Below, in pieces: positions 1 to 11,366 of a stretch of DNA of 20,567 bases. Position 1 is the first letter of the stretch; each line of letters starts with the position of its first letter. A program made the position numbers and the translations under genes. Source of the stretch: Tieghemiomyces parasiticus (taxonomy: Eukaryota; Kickxellomycota; Dimargaritomycetes; Dimargaritales; Dimargaritaceae); NCBI GenBank assembly GCA_027575765.1, contig JANBPT010000865.1, positions 1 to 20,567 of the forward strand. The letters are read 5' to 3'. The notes under the pieces are model-generated. The model had not been told where the DNA came from, did no database searches, and was given only the letters and a program-made list of their open reading frames with translations.

Positions 1-3000
1 TTGGCAATATTGCGCCAGCTCTTCTTAGGTGGCATCACACTGAAAATAATGCCCTCGGAGAAAGGATCGAGACTGTCCACGAGCTCCAGTTCTGCGTTGC
101 CACCCAGTGTGATCATCTGACGTCCAAGGTAAAGCGAAAAGGAGGAGTGTATGACACAATAGATGAGGAGTTAGATACAAGAAGCCGCCCAATTATTATT
201 ATTTCAAACCCTCGGGCGGAGGGATTGGGCTGCACCGCCTACCCTTCCCTTTACAGTTCCACCCGATCAATTGGTTGCTTACCTGGTACATCTCCTTAAG
301 TTTGTATGAGATAATGTTGAACCCTTCCATAAACTCGTCCAGGCGGTTCTTGCGTAGGTCGTCGTAGCGACGCTTGGCCTCGTCCCGGTGGGCCGTGATT
401 TCGTCGAGGTCCTGCGTGCGGGCCTGGCACTCCTTCTGGCGCTGGTGATACTCTGCCAGGACGCTAAGGTTAGGCTTGGTGCGTTCCAGTTTAGCTAAGC
501 AAGTCAAGGTCAAACGAGAGGATGGATAAATGAGGGTCGTCGGGTTAGCCGCATGATATCCACATGGTGCACGGTTGAAAAAAAAAAACAGGAGAGTTCA
601 TCCGGGTGGAAATAGGGAATACCCATACTCCTCCGTTAACTGGCATTCGATACTAGTATTTTCGCTCCTCTTGAACTATGGAGCCATGGACCTTACCTCG
701 CAACTGCTCCGTCTCCTGCTTGAGACGTGGGACGTCAATCGTGGCCAGCTCTTCCGGGGACAACGTGGGGAGTTCCAGTGCCTGCTCGCCGCCCTGGTCG
801 CCGACCTGCTGCAGTGACAGGCGCGACCGCTCGCCCTGCAAGTAGTTAAGCCGCTTGATATTGTCAGCGTGATGACGCTCGGCCTCCTCTGCGGAATGCT
901 TCAGGTTGACCTGGAGTTATAGAGGAGAGGAAATGCGACAGTGGCGGGGGACCGACAGAGGGTGTAGAAAATGGTTAAGCAGCGGCACGGTCAGGTCAAA
1001 TTGATGAAAATACCGACACCAGCGTAACGGAGCCATCGCCTCCGATGAGCACCGTCCGTACCCCCTCCCTCTCCGCACCCATGTAGTAAAGTGGCACTTA
1101 CCTCCGAGGTGCGCACTTGATTGTATTCGGCGGTCTTTTCGTCCAACTCGGCCTTGAGTTCGTCTCGGCACTGCTGCTTATCCTCTTGGAGGCGGGTTGC
1201 CTTGTCACAGCGCACCTTGACTTCGAGGGCGGCGTGGGTCTTGCGCTCAATCTCAGCGCCTAGTTTGTCGATCTGGACGCCGGTGTCAGCCAGTTCGCGT
1301 TGTTGCCGTTCAATGGCCTTTTCGACCTTGCTGTGGTCCTTAGCGGCCTTCTTGGCGGCTACGTCAAGTTTGATGATCAGGTCCTGGCATGTCTCGATAC
1401 GTTCCTTGAGGGATTTTACCTTGGCCTTCTGGACGCGCAGCTGCACACCACCAATCTCCAAGATTTTGTCCTGCAGCTTCTTGATCTCGTCCTTGATGGT
1501 CTCCCGTTTCTCGCACAACTCGGAGAGTCGGCCGCGGTGGCCGGCGATCTGGGTCTGCAGGGCCTGCATGCGGTCCACGTCGGCGCGGTCGGGCTGGTCG
1601 TCCTCTCGGAGGGCGGTGATTCGCTCCGCCAGGGTCTGACGCTGCTGCTGGAGGGCCTCGACCTCCATTGTCAGTTTCGAATTGCCCGTCTCGAGGCCTG
1701 GCAACTCCTTCTCGATCATTTGGGCCTCCACCACCATCTCGCTGCGTAAGGCGCTGAACTGCTTCCACTCGGCTTCCACTTTGGCGCACTTGCGTTCCAG
1801 CACTGCGACCGTCTCGGGCGTCACATCGTCGGCCGTGAAGCGGGAAGACATGAGTCCGCTGTGGACCCGCGTGCCGCCGCCCGACATGGCGCCACTGGTC
1901 TCGATAAGTTGGCCGTTCAAGGTTACCACCCGCCAGCGGCGGCCACCAGACCCGCCAAAGGCAATCCGGTTAGCCTGATCCAGGTCGGCGGCCACCAGCG
2001 TGTCGCGTAGGGCGTGGTAGAACGCTGGGGCATAACGCGCGTCCTTGGGCTGGACCAGATCGAAGAGGCGTGGCACGCCCTCAGGGGTGTTGGGCGGCGG
2101 GGTGGGCTTGGCCGTCAGTTGAGTCAGCACAATGAATACAGCTCGGCCCAGGCTGTTCTTGCGCAGGTGCTCAATGCACTTTTGGGCCGAGGGTACGTCG
2201 TCTACCACGATATTGTCCAGGCTCGGGCAGCAGGTGGAGATGGCCACGTCGTACTTGTCGTCAATGACGCCCAGACTACCGAGGCGGTTGTGGATTCCTT
2301 CGATGCGGCCCGTCTCCTTCATACGCAGTAGACCCTGCAGCACCTTGCCCCGGGTTTGGAACTTTTCCAGGCTCGTGCGTGCCTCGTCCAGCTTCTGACG
2401 AGCCTTGGTCACGTCCGAGCGGAAGTCAGTCTCTTGGGTCTCAGTGTCCTGGTCCAGGAAATAGAATCGGGAAGAGATGAAGAGTGTAACATGGGCAATG
2501 TAGGGACAGGGTAAGATTAATGATGGGATTGTGGGGTAATTGGCTGCATTAGATGCGGGGTGAGCTTCGGTTTTTCGGCCAGGTGGAGAGTGGGCCATAG
2601 TGCACTTACTTTGACGGTTTGTAGCAGCTCCTGGTGCTTACGGCGCAGCTCCTTTATTTTCTTCTGGTTAGCCTGGATCTCTGCGGCCTAAAGATCGGCG
2701 AGCAAGATAATGGGGGGGAGGACGAGGAAAGCGTAGGTAGCATAACCGGGTGAGTTCAAGGAAACTATGTATGGTAAAAAAAGGCGGAGATGAAGCGCGC
2801 GATCGGCTACTATGCCGACAGCGGTAAACGGATGTGCCAGGCTTACCTTTTGCACTTGCTGTTGCTCTGTTTCCTCGATTCCGGTTTGGGCCAGAATAAT
2901 CTGCTTCTCAGAGGCCTGGCATTTATCCTCCAGCAGCTTAAATTCGGATTCCGCAATATCCAGTTGAGACTGCTCCGCGTTGATCTTCTCGACCCACGGT

Positions 3001-4938
3001 GCCAGTTCGTTCTGGTGCTCCTCAATCTGCTGAGAGAAAACCTCAGTCTTGCCTGGGGACAGGTCGAAATGAAGCCAATGCGTTGGTTAAAAAAAGGTGG
3101 CATGGGTTTAGGAGGGTCAGTGGGATTGGGAAGCGGCCAGAGCGTCACTTCCAAAAACGCCAACCAGCTAAACGGTGCCTTCCAAAGGAAATCAATCACA
3201 CTTACCTTTAAGTCCCTCAACGATCTCGACCAGGACTTGCTCCTCTTTCTCCTGCTGCGCATCCATCTGGGCCAATTCCTGTTGACCACGTTCCATGTCA
3301 GACTGGCTATTCTTGATGGTGGTTTCCAACTCAGATAGAGTCAAGGTGTCCTGGAAGGCGATTGGAAGGTCGATATGGGATAAGGAAACATGGAGACAGT
3401 CCACACACGTTGTGTTTAGTATCAGTGTACAGTCACCATAGTTGTAAAGATTGATACCCGTGGACTACCCCTGTATTCTCACGACCCCATAGCTCGCCAC
3501 CTACCTTTTGACATGCTGTCTCGACCTTCTTAACTTTGCGCTTGAGGAACTCGCGGTTTTCTTGCAGTTGTACATCCTCGCGCTCGAACCGGTTGAGTTC
3601 ATTGGTGATCTCGGCGGCCGCCTTGCGGGCAGCTTCATATTCGCGGACGGCCAGCTGGTGGCCATTCTCGAGGGTTTGAAGCTCGGAACGGAATTCGGCA
3701 AACTTGGCCAGCTCACTCTGTAGCTGGTCGTTTACCTGGTTGAAGGTGACCTCGGACTGAGCGACACGCATGGTCTGGTCGTGAATCTGGCGCTGCAGCA
3801 TGCACGACAGCTTCTGCACCAGCTCGTTCTCGTCGCGCAGGTAGCTCTCGGCCTCGTCCTTCTTGCCTTCCAATCCGTTACGCTCACGCTCGGCGATCTT
3901 GACCCTGTTCAGCCGCTCAGCTCGGTCGTCGTTGAACTGGTCCAGCTGCTTACCGGACTCATCGATGGGTTCTTTGTATTTGGACGTGCCGATAATGTCT
4001 TCCAGGTACTCCAGCAGGCCCTCCTCATGCTCACTCTGGGCCTTGGGTTTCATCTGCGAGATGGACTCTACTTCGCCCTGTAGAATCAAGAACCGCTTGT
4101 GGTCCAGGTCTACTCCCTTGGATTTAAGTAGGGTGGTCACCTCGGTGAAAGTGCTGGTCCGACCGTTGATGTAGTATTTGCTGGAGTTGTTGCGAAAGGC
4201 CACGCGTGACACGACCAATTCGGAATCCGGGACCGTTTCATAAGCGTCTGGTCCAGACTGGCGATGGGTAGGGCGACAGGTAGAGGACGGATAGGAAATG
4301 AGAAACGGTTAGCGCTCGCTCGACCTTGGACCCATGCTACCAAAAATGAAGGATTAGGGTCAAACAGGCCACGGCGAAGGTTGGCTTACCAGGTCCCGGA
4401 TCTCGCAAAAGTGCACCTCCACTGAGCAGCTATCCAACTTCTGGTGCGCCTGGGAGGAGTGGATCAACTCGGACAGCTTCCCTTGGCGCATCTTGTTGGC
4501 GCGGTAGCCAAATACGAATAGGAGCGAGTCAATTACGTTGGACTTGCCGGATCCATTCGGACCGACGACCGACGAGAAGGACTTGAGCGAGGCAAGGCAG
4601 GTAGGACAGAGAGATGAGGATTGATGGGGGGAATTTTAGCAGAAGGGATAGCGGGACGAAGTCCGGAGGTCAGGCCATGGGAGCTACACTGTCTTCCGGG
4701 CAACGATCCCAAGCATATGGGGCAAGACGAATGGCTCACCCAGCGATTGTGTACCTACTTTGTGGAAGGGGCCGATAGTCTGAGTGCCAGCGTAGGACTT
4801 GAAGTTATTAAGCACCATGCGGGTAATGATGAGACGCTGGGCATCGGACGGTGCTAGGGCCGGTTCGGCTGCCGGGGTCTCCGTGGGCACTAACGGAGCC
4901 TCTACCGGCATCTCCGGCGCCTGGGGATCTTGTAGCAT
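1..4938 (-). CDS. SMC4: SMC4, condensin ATPase subunit (partial, C-terminal end beyond the window)
   Basis: Core ATPase of condensin, partner of SMC2 in mitotic chromosome compaction. Ten exons join in frame: 4759-4938, 4390-4581, 3505-4257, 3206-3350, 2847-3052, 2610-2687, 1102-2448, 697-910, 283-494, 1-116, giving 1147 residues. Seen: N-terminal head with Walker A GPNGSGKS (residues 67-74, exon 2), Q-loop in RFLILQGEVE (Q184), and the SMC4-type motif EYLEDIIGTSKYKEPI (about 207-222), which separates it from SMC1-3. Coiled coil runs about 225-550, hinge about 555-680, then GAMSGGG (704-710), returning coil, and the start of the C-terminal head (ITLGGNAELELVDSLDPF). The ABC signature, Walker B and roughly the last 150 residues lie past position 1. 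The start is the first ATG before the conserved RMVLNNFKSYAG. All introns have GT-AG ends (132-202 nt). Divergent from the Hsk3 gene. Confidence 0.96.
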
Positions 4939-5400
4939 GGCAACTCTTAGTGGCCACGGTGGAACAGAGCGTCTGTATCGGCAGATAATCGCCGAGTTGG
5001 TAAATGGGTTAACTGAGAGGGTGAATACACAAGCGGTAAAGGCAACGGTGTGGTAGCCAATTTTAGAAATGTGGTGAATTTTGTGGAGCAGCCAAGGCTA
5101 TTTTTGACGGTCAGGGCTGCTGTGGGTCTATGAGGGAAGATATTGGCGTGCCAGAATAAGCGGCCGGTATGCTTTTTGTTTTGGTTTGACCGGGGTAGGG
5201 CCAAGCGACGGTTTATTGGCCATGTGAAGTTGGGGCGCCGGAATGTCAAAGGCCCGCAGGGGACACGATGAAAATCTCTGGCATTAAGGTACAGTACGGC
5301 ATATCCTCTTTGCGTGAACATGTCCACATCCTAACTTCTTAATTGAGGCATTCTATTGTACCCCATCGGCCCGTATTTCTTACAGTTATAGAATTCAACT
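4939..5400. promoter_or_regulatory. Divergent promoter between SMC4 and HSK3 with three CCAAT boxes
   Basis: This 462-bp gap separates the two start codons of head-to-head genes, so it must hold both promoters. Seen: CCAAT on the + strand at 5057-5061, and its complement ATTGG at 5142-5146 and 5216-5220. CCAAT boxes bind the NF-Y/HAP complex and are frequent in bidirectional and G2/M promoters (known for the family of sites; use here is inferred). I see no ACGCGT (MCB) element and no clear TATA box. Confidence 0.55.
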
Positions 5401-5821
5401 ATGAGCGAATTCGAAGCCCAGCGGAAAGAGCAGCTCTACGCCAACCTGGCACAGTCGCTTACCTACCTCAACCACAACCTCCAGACCCTACGGGCGAACC
5501 TGGAGGTGACGAAGCAACAGACGACGGCCATCCAGAAGCTAACCCTGTGCCATAGCTCACTGTAAGTATCACTAAACACGGATCGGAGCTGGGAGGCCCA
5601 GAAGGCTGCCGCGTCCCAACCAAACTACCTGGGGTCTTTGTGCAGCGGCCTTGGGACCTCTCACCCGAGAAGGACATAAATCTAGAATCCCGTCTAACTC
5701 CGCTATGGCGACCGATGTACTCCTATTCCCTTTTTCATTTAGGTTCATTGGTAGTGGCAATACCCTCGGTCAGGATCGTGGTGCGGAGGCACCGGAGGCG
5801 TGCAGTAAAGAAGAACTGTAG
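5401..5821 (+). CDS. HSK3: DASH complex subunit Hsk3, two exons, 79 residues
   Basis: Small subunit of the DASH/Dam1 ring that couples fungal kinetochores to microtubules. Exon 1 is 5401-5561, exon 2 is 5743-5821, intron 5562-5742 (GTAAGT ... TTTAG, 181 nt). The intron splits a Leu codon (CT|G); without splicing the frame stops at once with TAA inside the donor. The protein is a short amphipathic helix (LAQSLTYLNHNLQTLRANLE, about 16-35) followed by HSSLFIGS (51-58), created across the splice. From memory, yeast Hsk3 (69 residues) has a similar helix and an HGSWLIGS motif at the same place. The tail after this is acidic and not conserved. Upstream is the SMC4 divergent promoter. Other coiled-coil DASH proteins (Dad3/Dad4) are the alternative; the IGS motif favours Hsk3. 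Confidence 0.75.
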
Positions 5822-6149
5822 TCAGAAGTTAGTATGTTGACATTCTGAACCAGCACCACGCCTGTCCCCTCTTTACTTTTTCCACCTTTTATATTGTAAT
5901 TATACTTTTTAGATCCTTGGAATCGCTGCATCGCTAACGTTGAATACACCTCTATAAATGACGACGTAACCACGACCCTATAATATCCTTAGCATCTCTA
6001 GTGCAACTTTTCTTAACTTTAGCGCGCCTAGCACGGACCAATAATTTCGCAATCCGAAGCCCCGAGAAAGAGCACCACGGCTGACAGCTTGAGATAGTCC
6101 GCCCTGTAGCGGGGCTAGTTAGAGTACAAGGGAAGGCAGCTGGTCGCTG
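5822..6149. other. Spacer downstream of HSK3
   Basis: AT-richer spacer between the HSK3 stop and the integrase relic. It should hold the HSK3 3' UTR. There is no AATAAA on the + strand; AT-rich runs such as TTTTATATTGTAATTATAC near 5887-5905 may serve. Short open frames on both strands have no recognisable content. Confidence 0.5.
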
Positions 6150-6610
6150 TTTGATGCATTGGTACTGTGGCAGTTCGGCTTGGCCCTCATGGTGTGTCCG
6201 CTGTGGAACAACCCATACTGTACAGCAGTTTTGGTTTGAACTCCTGGACCGAATATACGACGACGGCCCGTCCAACAAATGGGCCGATAATCCCTCATAT
6301 GATAGCAACGGCCTATATCCCGCAGATAGACATGGAAAGCAAAGTGATCTGGGCGGGCCTTTTGGGCTTTCGGAATACACCGCTCAGTCTTGAATGTGAT
6401 ACGCCGCACGGAATGCTCGGCAACGCGCCCAGCTGCAAACCGAGCTGTGGCCCACTCCAGTGTGAAAGGGAGTGGTCACTCCACACAACGTCTCTAACCC
6501 GTCACCAAGGGGATGGAATAATAGCTTTTCAGTCATCCACAAACTTTGGCAACAGCCTCTCTGCTTCGAGACCATCAGGGCCGGGCCCGCCGCATTCGCC
6601 TATACTTGAC
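6150..6610 (+). mobile_element. Decayed Ty3/Gypsy integrase fragment
   Basis: A collinear set of integrase-like peptides in three + frames. QFWFELLDRI (6226-6255) resembles the FTSxFWxEL region. TAYIPQID (6308-6331) resembles the hallmark TAYHPQTDG of Ty3/Gypsy integrase cores. NTPLSLECDTPHGML (6374-6418) matches the later NTPHSSTGxTPxxxL block with exact internal spacing. RDHQGRARRIRLY (6567-6605) resembles the RDxQxRAxxxQKRYAD segment of the integrase C-terminal part. Order and orientation are those of an integrase, but frames change and the distances show a gain of about 30 nt before TAY and a loss of about 20 codons after it. No long terminal repeats, RT or RNase H were seen here, so it is a dead fragment. 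The TAY and NTP parts share the reading frame of TBCK exon 1. Confidence 0.6.
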
Positions 6611-6751
6611 ATCACTCGTCTCTGCAACCGGTCACTTTCTTACCTTTACAGTTTGTCTGGCCCATCGAGGGCTCCAAGACATTGCACCTCCTACTACTCG
6701 GCCTCGCATTGCTCGTGCTGTCCCTTACGTCTTACGGCAAAGATTTTGAAC
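6611..6751 (+). promoter_or_regulatory. Probable TBCK proximal promoter and 5' UTR
   Basis: About 140 bp between the end of the recognisable integrase relic and the TBCK start codon. The TBCK promoter must lie here or inside the relic. I see no TATA box or CCAAT box in this piece. The TBCK frame stays open through it. Confidence 0.35.
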
Positions 6752-9700
6752 ATGGCGGTTCTAATAGACCCCTATGCGCCGCATGGGCCGGCTAGCGACA
6801 TCGCCCCGTCTCCGACTCTCGGGCTCTACTCATTTCCGGCCTCACCACGCCACGCCCATGAAGTCGCCAAAAACGGTCTCCCGCTCGTCTCGGCTGCTAT
6901 TGAAGTGTATAGCCGGTTCCAAGCCCTCAAGGTAAGCGGCCTCGAACGGCACCGTCAGTGTAGGAGGAGGAGGAGGGAGGGCTAGGCGAGAAGCCGCGCC
7001 ACGAAGCCTATACCTGCGTACCCACTCGACGTTCCTGGTGCTGACCCTCGCATGCCGAGCTTCTTGCTTATCTGTCTACCCGGGTGACACAGACCCTCAC
7101 TCACTCCCACCTCTGTCGCTACCTCGATATCCACCGAGATGACCAAGGTAAGTTAGCATTTGGCGTAGTTCGTATAGCCCTCACGGCTACGTGTAGCCGG
7201 CGGGGTTCGATGTAACCTGCTTCTCCCGTATCGGTGACTGACTCGCCCTTCACTGGTTGCGTACTTTTCTGATCCACATACGCCTATTACAGGTCGCCTG
7301 ATTACCGTTGCGGAGCATTCGAAGAAATCGTTGACGGACCTTTCCTACCCGAAGGACCCACTTGGGTAAGGTGGTAAAGCAGTCCGCTCTTCCCCCCGGA
7401 CAACCCGGACGAAGCTATCCGTTCGCTCCTCGCGCGAAACGGGGACGTCGCCAGCGCTGCCTTGTTAACTTTTACATCATTCCATTACCTCTACATTCCC
7501 GCCGTTCAGGGACGAGCGTCATGTGCAGTTGGTCCTAGATATTGCCCACCAGACACTAAGCGCCCTCCGATACCTGCACGACCACAACATGCTTGTGTAC
7601 ACTCTGCAGCCGGCGGATATTCGCCTCGTCCATCAGGTAAGCCCCAAGTTGCAGGCAGGCCTAATCACTGCCGTTCGCCTGTCGCCTACCAGCCTAGTTA
7701 GTATACTCACCAACAACCTTGCATAATTTTTCGCGCATTCTCCCTATAACCAGTCTGGCGGGCGTACCGGCATCCAACTAGCCAACTACGGCCTCTTCTA
7801 TATGACCGACCGCGGCTTTTTTGTGGACTTTCCACTCGGGTAGGTCACCATCTCCCTCATAGGGAGGACGTCCCAGTCCAACTAGACAGTACACCAGCCC
7901 CATAGCCTTCACCTAACCCCAACTCCGCCTATTGTCGTTCTGTGTCTTGTACTACCCCTTACGCGCGTTTCCGAACTTTCAAACCGTCAGTAACCCTTAT
8001 TACCAGGCACCCGATGCCCTACTCGCGCAGGCTCTCTGTGGCTTTGATGGCCCCGATTCCCACCTCGACTGCCTGGTAAGTCTCGTCGACCGATCGATAT
8101 CGTAGCCTGCCATAGGCCCCCAACATCCTGGCACCTCCCTCTACCTTCACCACCGCTCATCATCTACCTGTCAATGACTTTACTACGGCGTATCCCTCCC
8201 CACTTTCCTTACCTCAGCCCGCTGTCGATTCCTGGTCGGTGGGCGTCATCCTCTGTGAGGTCCTGACTGGGACTTCCTTCTGGAATGAAGGGGTCACCCC
8301 GGGCGCGCTCTTCGCCACTTTGGAGAACCTTTACCATGACACACTGACCCACTCAGGTGTGGACGCGGTGGGTACCTGGCATTACATTCGGGAACACTAT
8401 CTTTTCTCCAACTTAAACCCGGACTGTGCCTTCCGTCTGCTTGACCGCTATGACGCCCTGACTGCGACCACTGCCGATCCGACCGAATTGACCGATTATG
8501 ACCACCGGATGCGGAACCTTCTCGCCACTGTTTTCCGGTGCTTGACCCCCAACGAACTGCACCGGCCTGCGGCAGCCCAACTCCTCGGCGATCGAGCCTT
8601 TGCCGACTACCCGCCACCAGATCCCCCGGCGGACGCCTTTGTGTACCAACCGCGACTACGGTGCCTGTCGCTTTCCACAACCGACCCACCTCCGGCTCCG
8701 ACGCCTCTCTTGGACCTCGCTCGGCTGGACCCCGCCGACCTCTATTACCTCTGGACGGTTGCGGGCGGCCGCGCAACGGAGGTCTACGACCAACACTTTG
8801 CCCTCCCCACCCGCGCCCCCGTGGAACAGTTGCCGGTAACTCTGGGCGCCCCATTGCCGGAACTATTGGGCGAGGAAGACGACGCTGAAGCGACCGATCC
8901 CTACCCTTACCTGCGCGGGACTGCCCCGTTGCTGTTCGTCACCATGACCGCCCTCATTAGAGACCAGCCCGATTTAGAGCTGGACCTTAACGCGGACCAC
9001 TTTGACGAGACCACCCCTAATACCATTGATTTTACGGTGGAGACCGCGGAGGATGCCGAAGACCTCTGCACGTCAGCCCTACTGGTCCGTTTCACCACGG
9101 CAGCCCATCACAATGTTCTGGAGGTCGATCGGCTTACCAATCGGACCCTACCACTGCAAGCCCGGGACCACCGGTCAGCGAACCTCTCTGACCGGGTGAC
9201 GAACGATAAAACCGCCGTCCCTCCGACCCCTATGCCCCTCCCTGGCCACACCGCGGCCCTACCGGTGGGCACCGTGCCGGCGCTAATTAACGTTTTCGCC
9301 GACATGACACCAGACCGCCTGCGTGACTACCAGCGGCTCCGCGTGTCGCAACGTGAGCGTGACGTACGGTATCAACACTACCGTACCGTGCTGTTCCGAC
9401 GGCTACTGGACCACTATCCGGCCTCCCGGGTGGAGATTATCCGCGAGGCCCGGGTGGACGTGCCGCCGCACCTACGGGCCGAAATTTGGGCGGCGGTACT
9501 GGGGGTGCTGCGCTGCGACGAGTGGGTGTATCGCCGCATCGACAAGGAAGCGCCGGGCCCCACGGACAAACAGATTGACGTGGATATTCCGCGCTGTCAC
9601 CAGTACCACAGCCTGCTGGGGTCTACAGCGGGCCACACCAAACTGCGACGGCTGCTGAAGGCGTGGCTGCGAGCCCACCCGCATTTGGTGTACTGGCAGG

Positions 9701-11103
9701 GGTTCGACTCGGTCTCGGCGCCCTTCCTGACTCTACACTTTAACCATGAATACCGTGCGTTCGCCTGCCTGACCCGATTCGTGCAAAAATACGTACCTTT
9801 ACTCTATACGACCCACAACGCCGACGTGATGGGCGGGTACTTTGCCGTCTTTCAGCACCTGCTGACCTTCCATGACCCGGAACTCGCACTGCACCTGCTG
9901 GCGGCGGACTTCACCCCACAGCTCTACGCGGTGTCGTGGTTTCTCACCATGTTCACGCACGTGTTCTCGCTGGATAAGACCTACCTCATCTGGGATCGGT
10001 TCCTGGTCTCGCCGCGGGAATTTCCCTATTTTTTCGGGCTGGCCATCTTGCGCCAGGCCCGGCAGATGCTGCTTGGCGCCGGGTTTAACGAACACGTCAC
10101 CCTCTTCACCAATACCCTACCGGCCATGGACGTGGAACAGTGCCTGGCGAGCACGCAGCGACTATGGCGGGCCACTCCGCCGTCCCTGACGCGCCTGCCT
10201 CCGGAGGCCGACGGCGTGGCCACCAGTGATGATGACCAGGGTGGTGATACCGACGCAGAAACCAAGGCGGAGCCCAAATCCCCGGAGTCTGGTCCTTGGT
10301 GGACGGTTCCGGTGAGTCTGGCGCAGCGCCAAGCCGAACTGGTACCGCGGCTGTTTGTCGAGGACCTGCGCCGTCTCGGCGACCTGGCCCTAGTGGTGGA
10401 CTTGCGTGACGAGCGGGCCTACTCGTCCGACCACGTCCGTGGCTCGGTCCGGATTCCGGAGGCCCTGCAGTCCACGGTCCCGGGGTACCTCCGAGCCCTG
10501 GGCCGCCAATACCTGGTCGTGGTGGCTAATGACATCATGGCCCTCCCTGGCAAGCAGGACGAAGAGGAGACGGCCCCGCAGCAGACGGAAGACTTTATCA
10601 AGTTGTTGGTCCAGGCCTCGTTCGTACACGTGTGCCGACTCCACGGCGGGATCCGGGCGGTGCGGGACGCCTTATATGAGGCCGAAGCGGCTTCGGTCAC
10701 CGCCAGCGAAGCGGAAAAGTTGGTGGACCCTCCTGACGGCGCGATTGATCGTGGGACGACCGATGGACTTAACGACAGTGACCCGTTCCTGCTGGTGAAC
10801 GCAGAGTCCAAGTCCGGCCGTCGGGGCCACCCCAACGGGCCGGGAAATTCCACGGAGGCCTCTCCGTCGCTGGTCCTATGCCGCTGCCGGGCGGTCCGCA
10901 CCACCCTTACCGCCAGTCGTGGTCGCACCGAGAGCCGGTTCCAGGTAATGTGCTGTTCGCACGGGAGTGGTCCCGGTATGAGTCCGACCCCGGACGCCAG
11001 TAGTCTACGTCCGTCGTCTAGTAACGGCACCTTGAGCTCCCTGAGCAACTACTTACGCAACTCTTCCGGACCCGGGAGTCCTGCTGCCAGCGGTATCGAG
11101 TAA
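6752..11103 (+). CDS. TBCK: TBCK: pseudokinase, TBC Rab-GAP and rhodanese-like protein
   Basis: TBCK family; the human protein (893 residues) belongs to the FERRY Rab5-effector complex on early endosomes and affects mTOR signalling. Exons 6752-6931, 7093-7147, 7293-7365, 7510-7636, 7754-7839, 7991-8075, 8218-11103 join in frame to 1163 residues. Pseudokinase about 40-330: HRD is YTL (133-135), the metal-binding Asn is I140, DFG is NYG (156-158), while the structural APD (180-182) and DSWSVG (206-211) stay. TBC about 615-840 keeps both catalytic fingers: R661 in IDVDIPR and Q696 in VYWQG, so Rab-GAP activity is likely. Rhodanese-like about 905-1035 starts at LVVDLRDERAY and lacks an active-site Cys, as in TBCK elsewhere. 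The last 110 residues are Ser/Pro-rich. I chose the ATG at 6752 because conserved sequence (NGLPL, RFQALK) follows; upstream in-frame ATGs lie in the integrase relic. Confidence 0.93.
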
Positions 11104-11286
11104 GTTATAGGCGGAATTGCAAGTGACCCCCCCCCACGGATGTAATGTGTCATGTTTAATTTCATGACAATACGTCCTGCCCAGCTAGCACCATACTTAT
11201 ACACATACGGACATGACCTACATGATATCGGGTAACTTTTGATGTGCTGATGGGGATTCGCCCTAAAAACATGGCGTCCGCCCAAA

Positions 11287-11292
11287 AATAAA
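11287..11292 (+). terminator. AATAAA polyadenylation signal for TBCK
   Basis: Canonical AATAAA on the + strand, 184 nt after the TBCK stop codon and the only canonical copy on this strand in the gap. Confidence 0.55.
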
Positions 11293-11366
11293 GCGCCTAC
11301 AATGGATGTTGGTTACCTAGACCCACGTCGCAATGGGAGAATATGGCGGTCAACTACATACGGACA

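Noticed and set aside
2790..3338. Open frame on the + strand of 182 codons inside SMC4
   Set aside because: It spans SMC4 exons and introns in antisense and has the composition of reversed coiled-coil codons.
5952..6409. Overlapping - strand open frames upstream of TBCK
   Set aside because: They are the reverse of the integrase relic and show no protein family features.
7199..7220. GGGTTCGATGTAACC, similar to a tRNA B box
   Set aside because: The B-box consensus is not met downstream of GGTTCGA, no A box or cloverleaf fits, and it lies in a TBCK intron.
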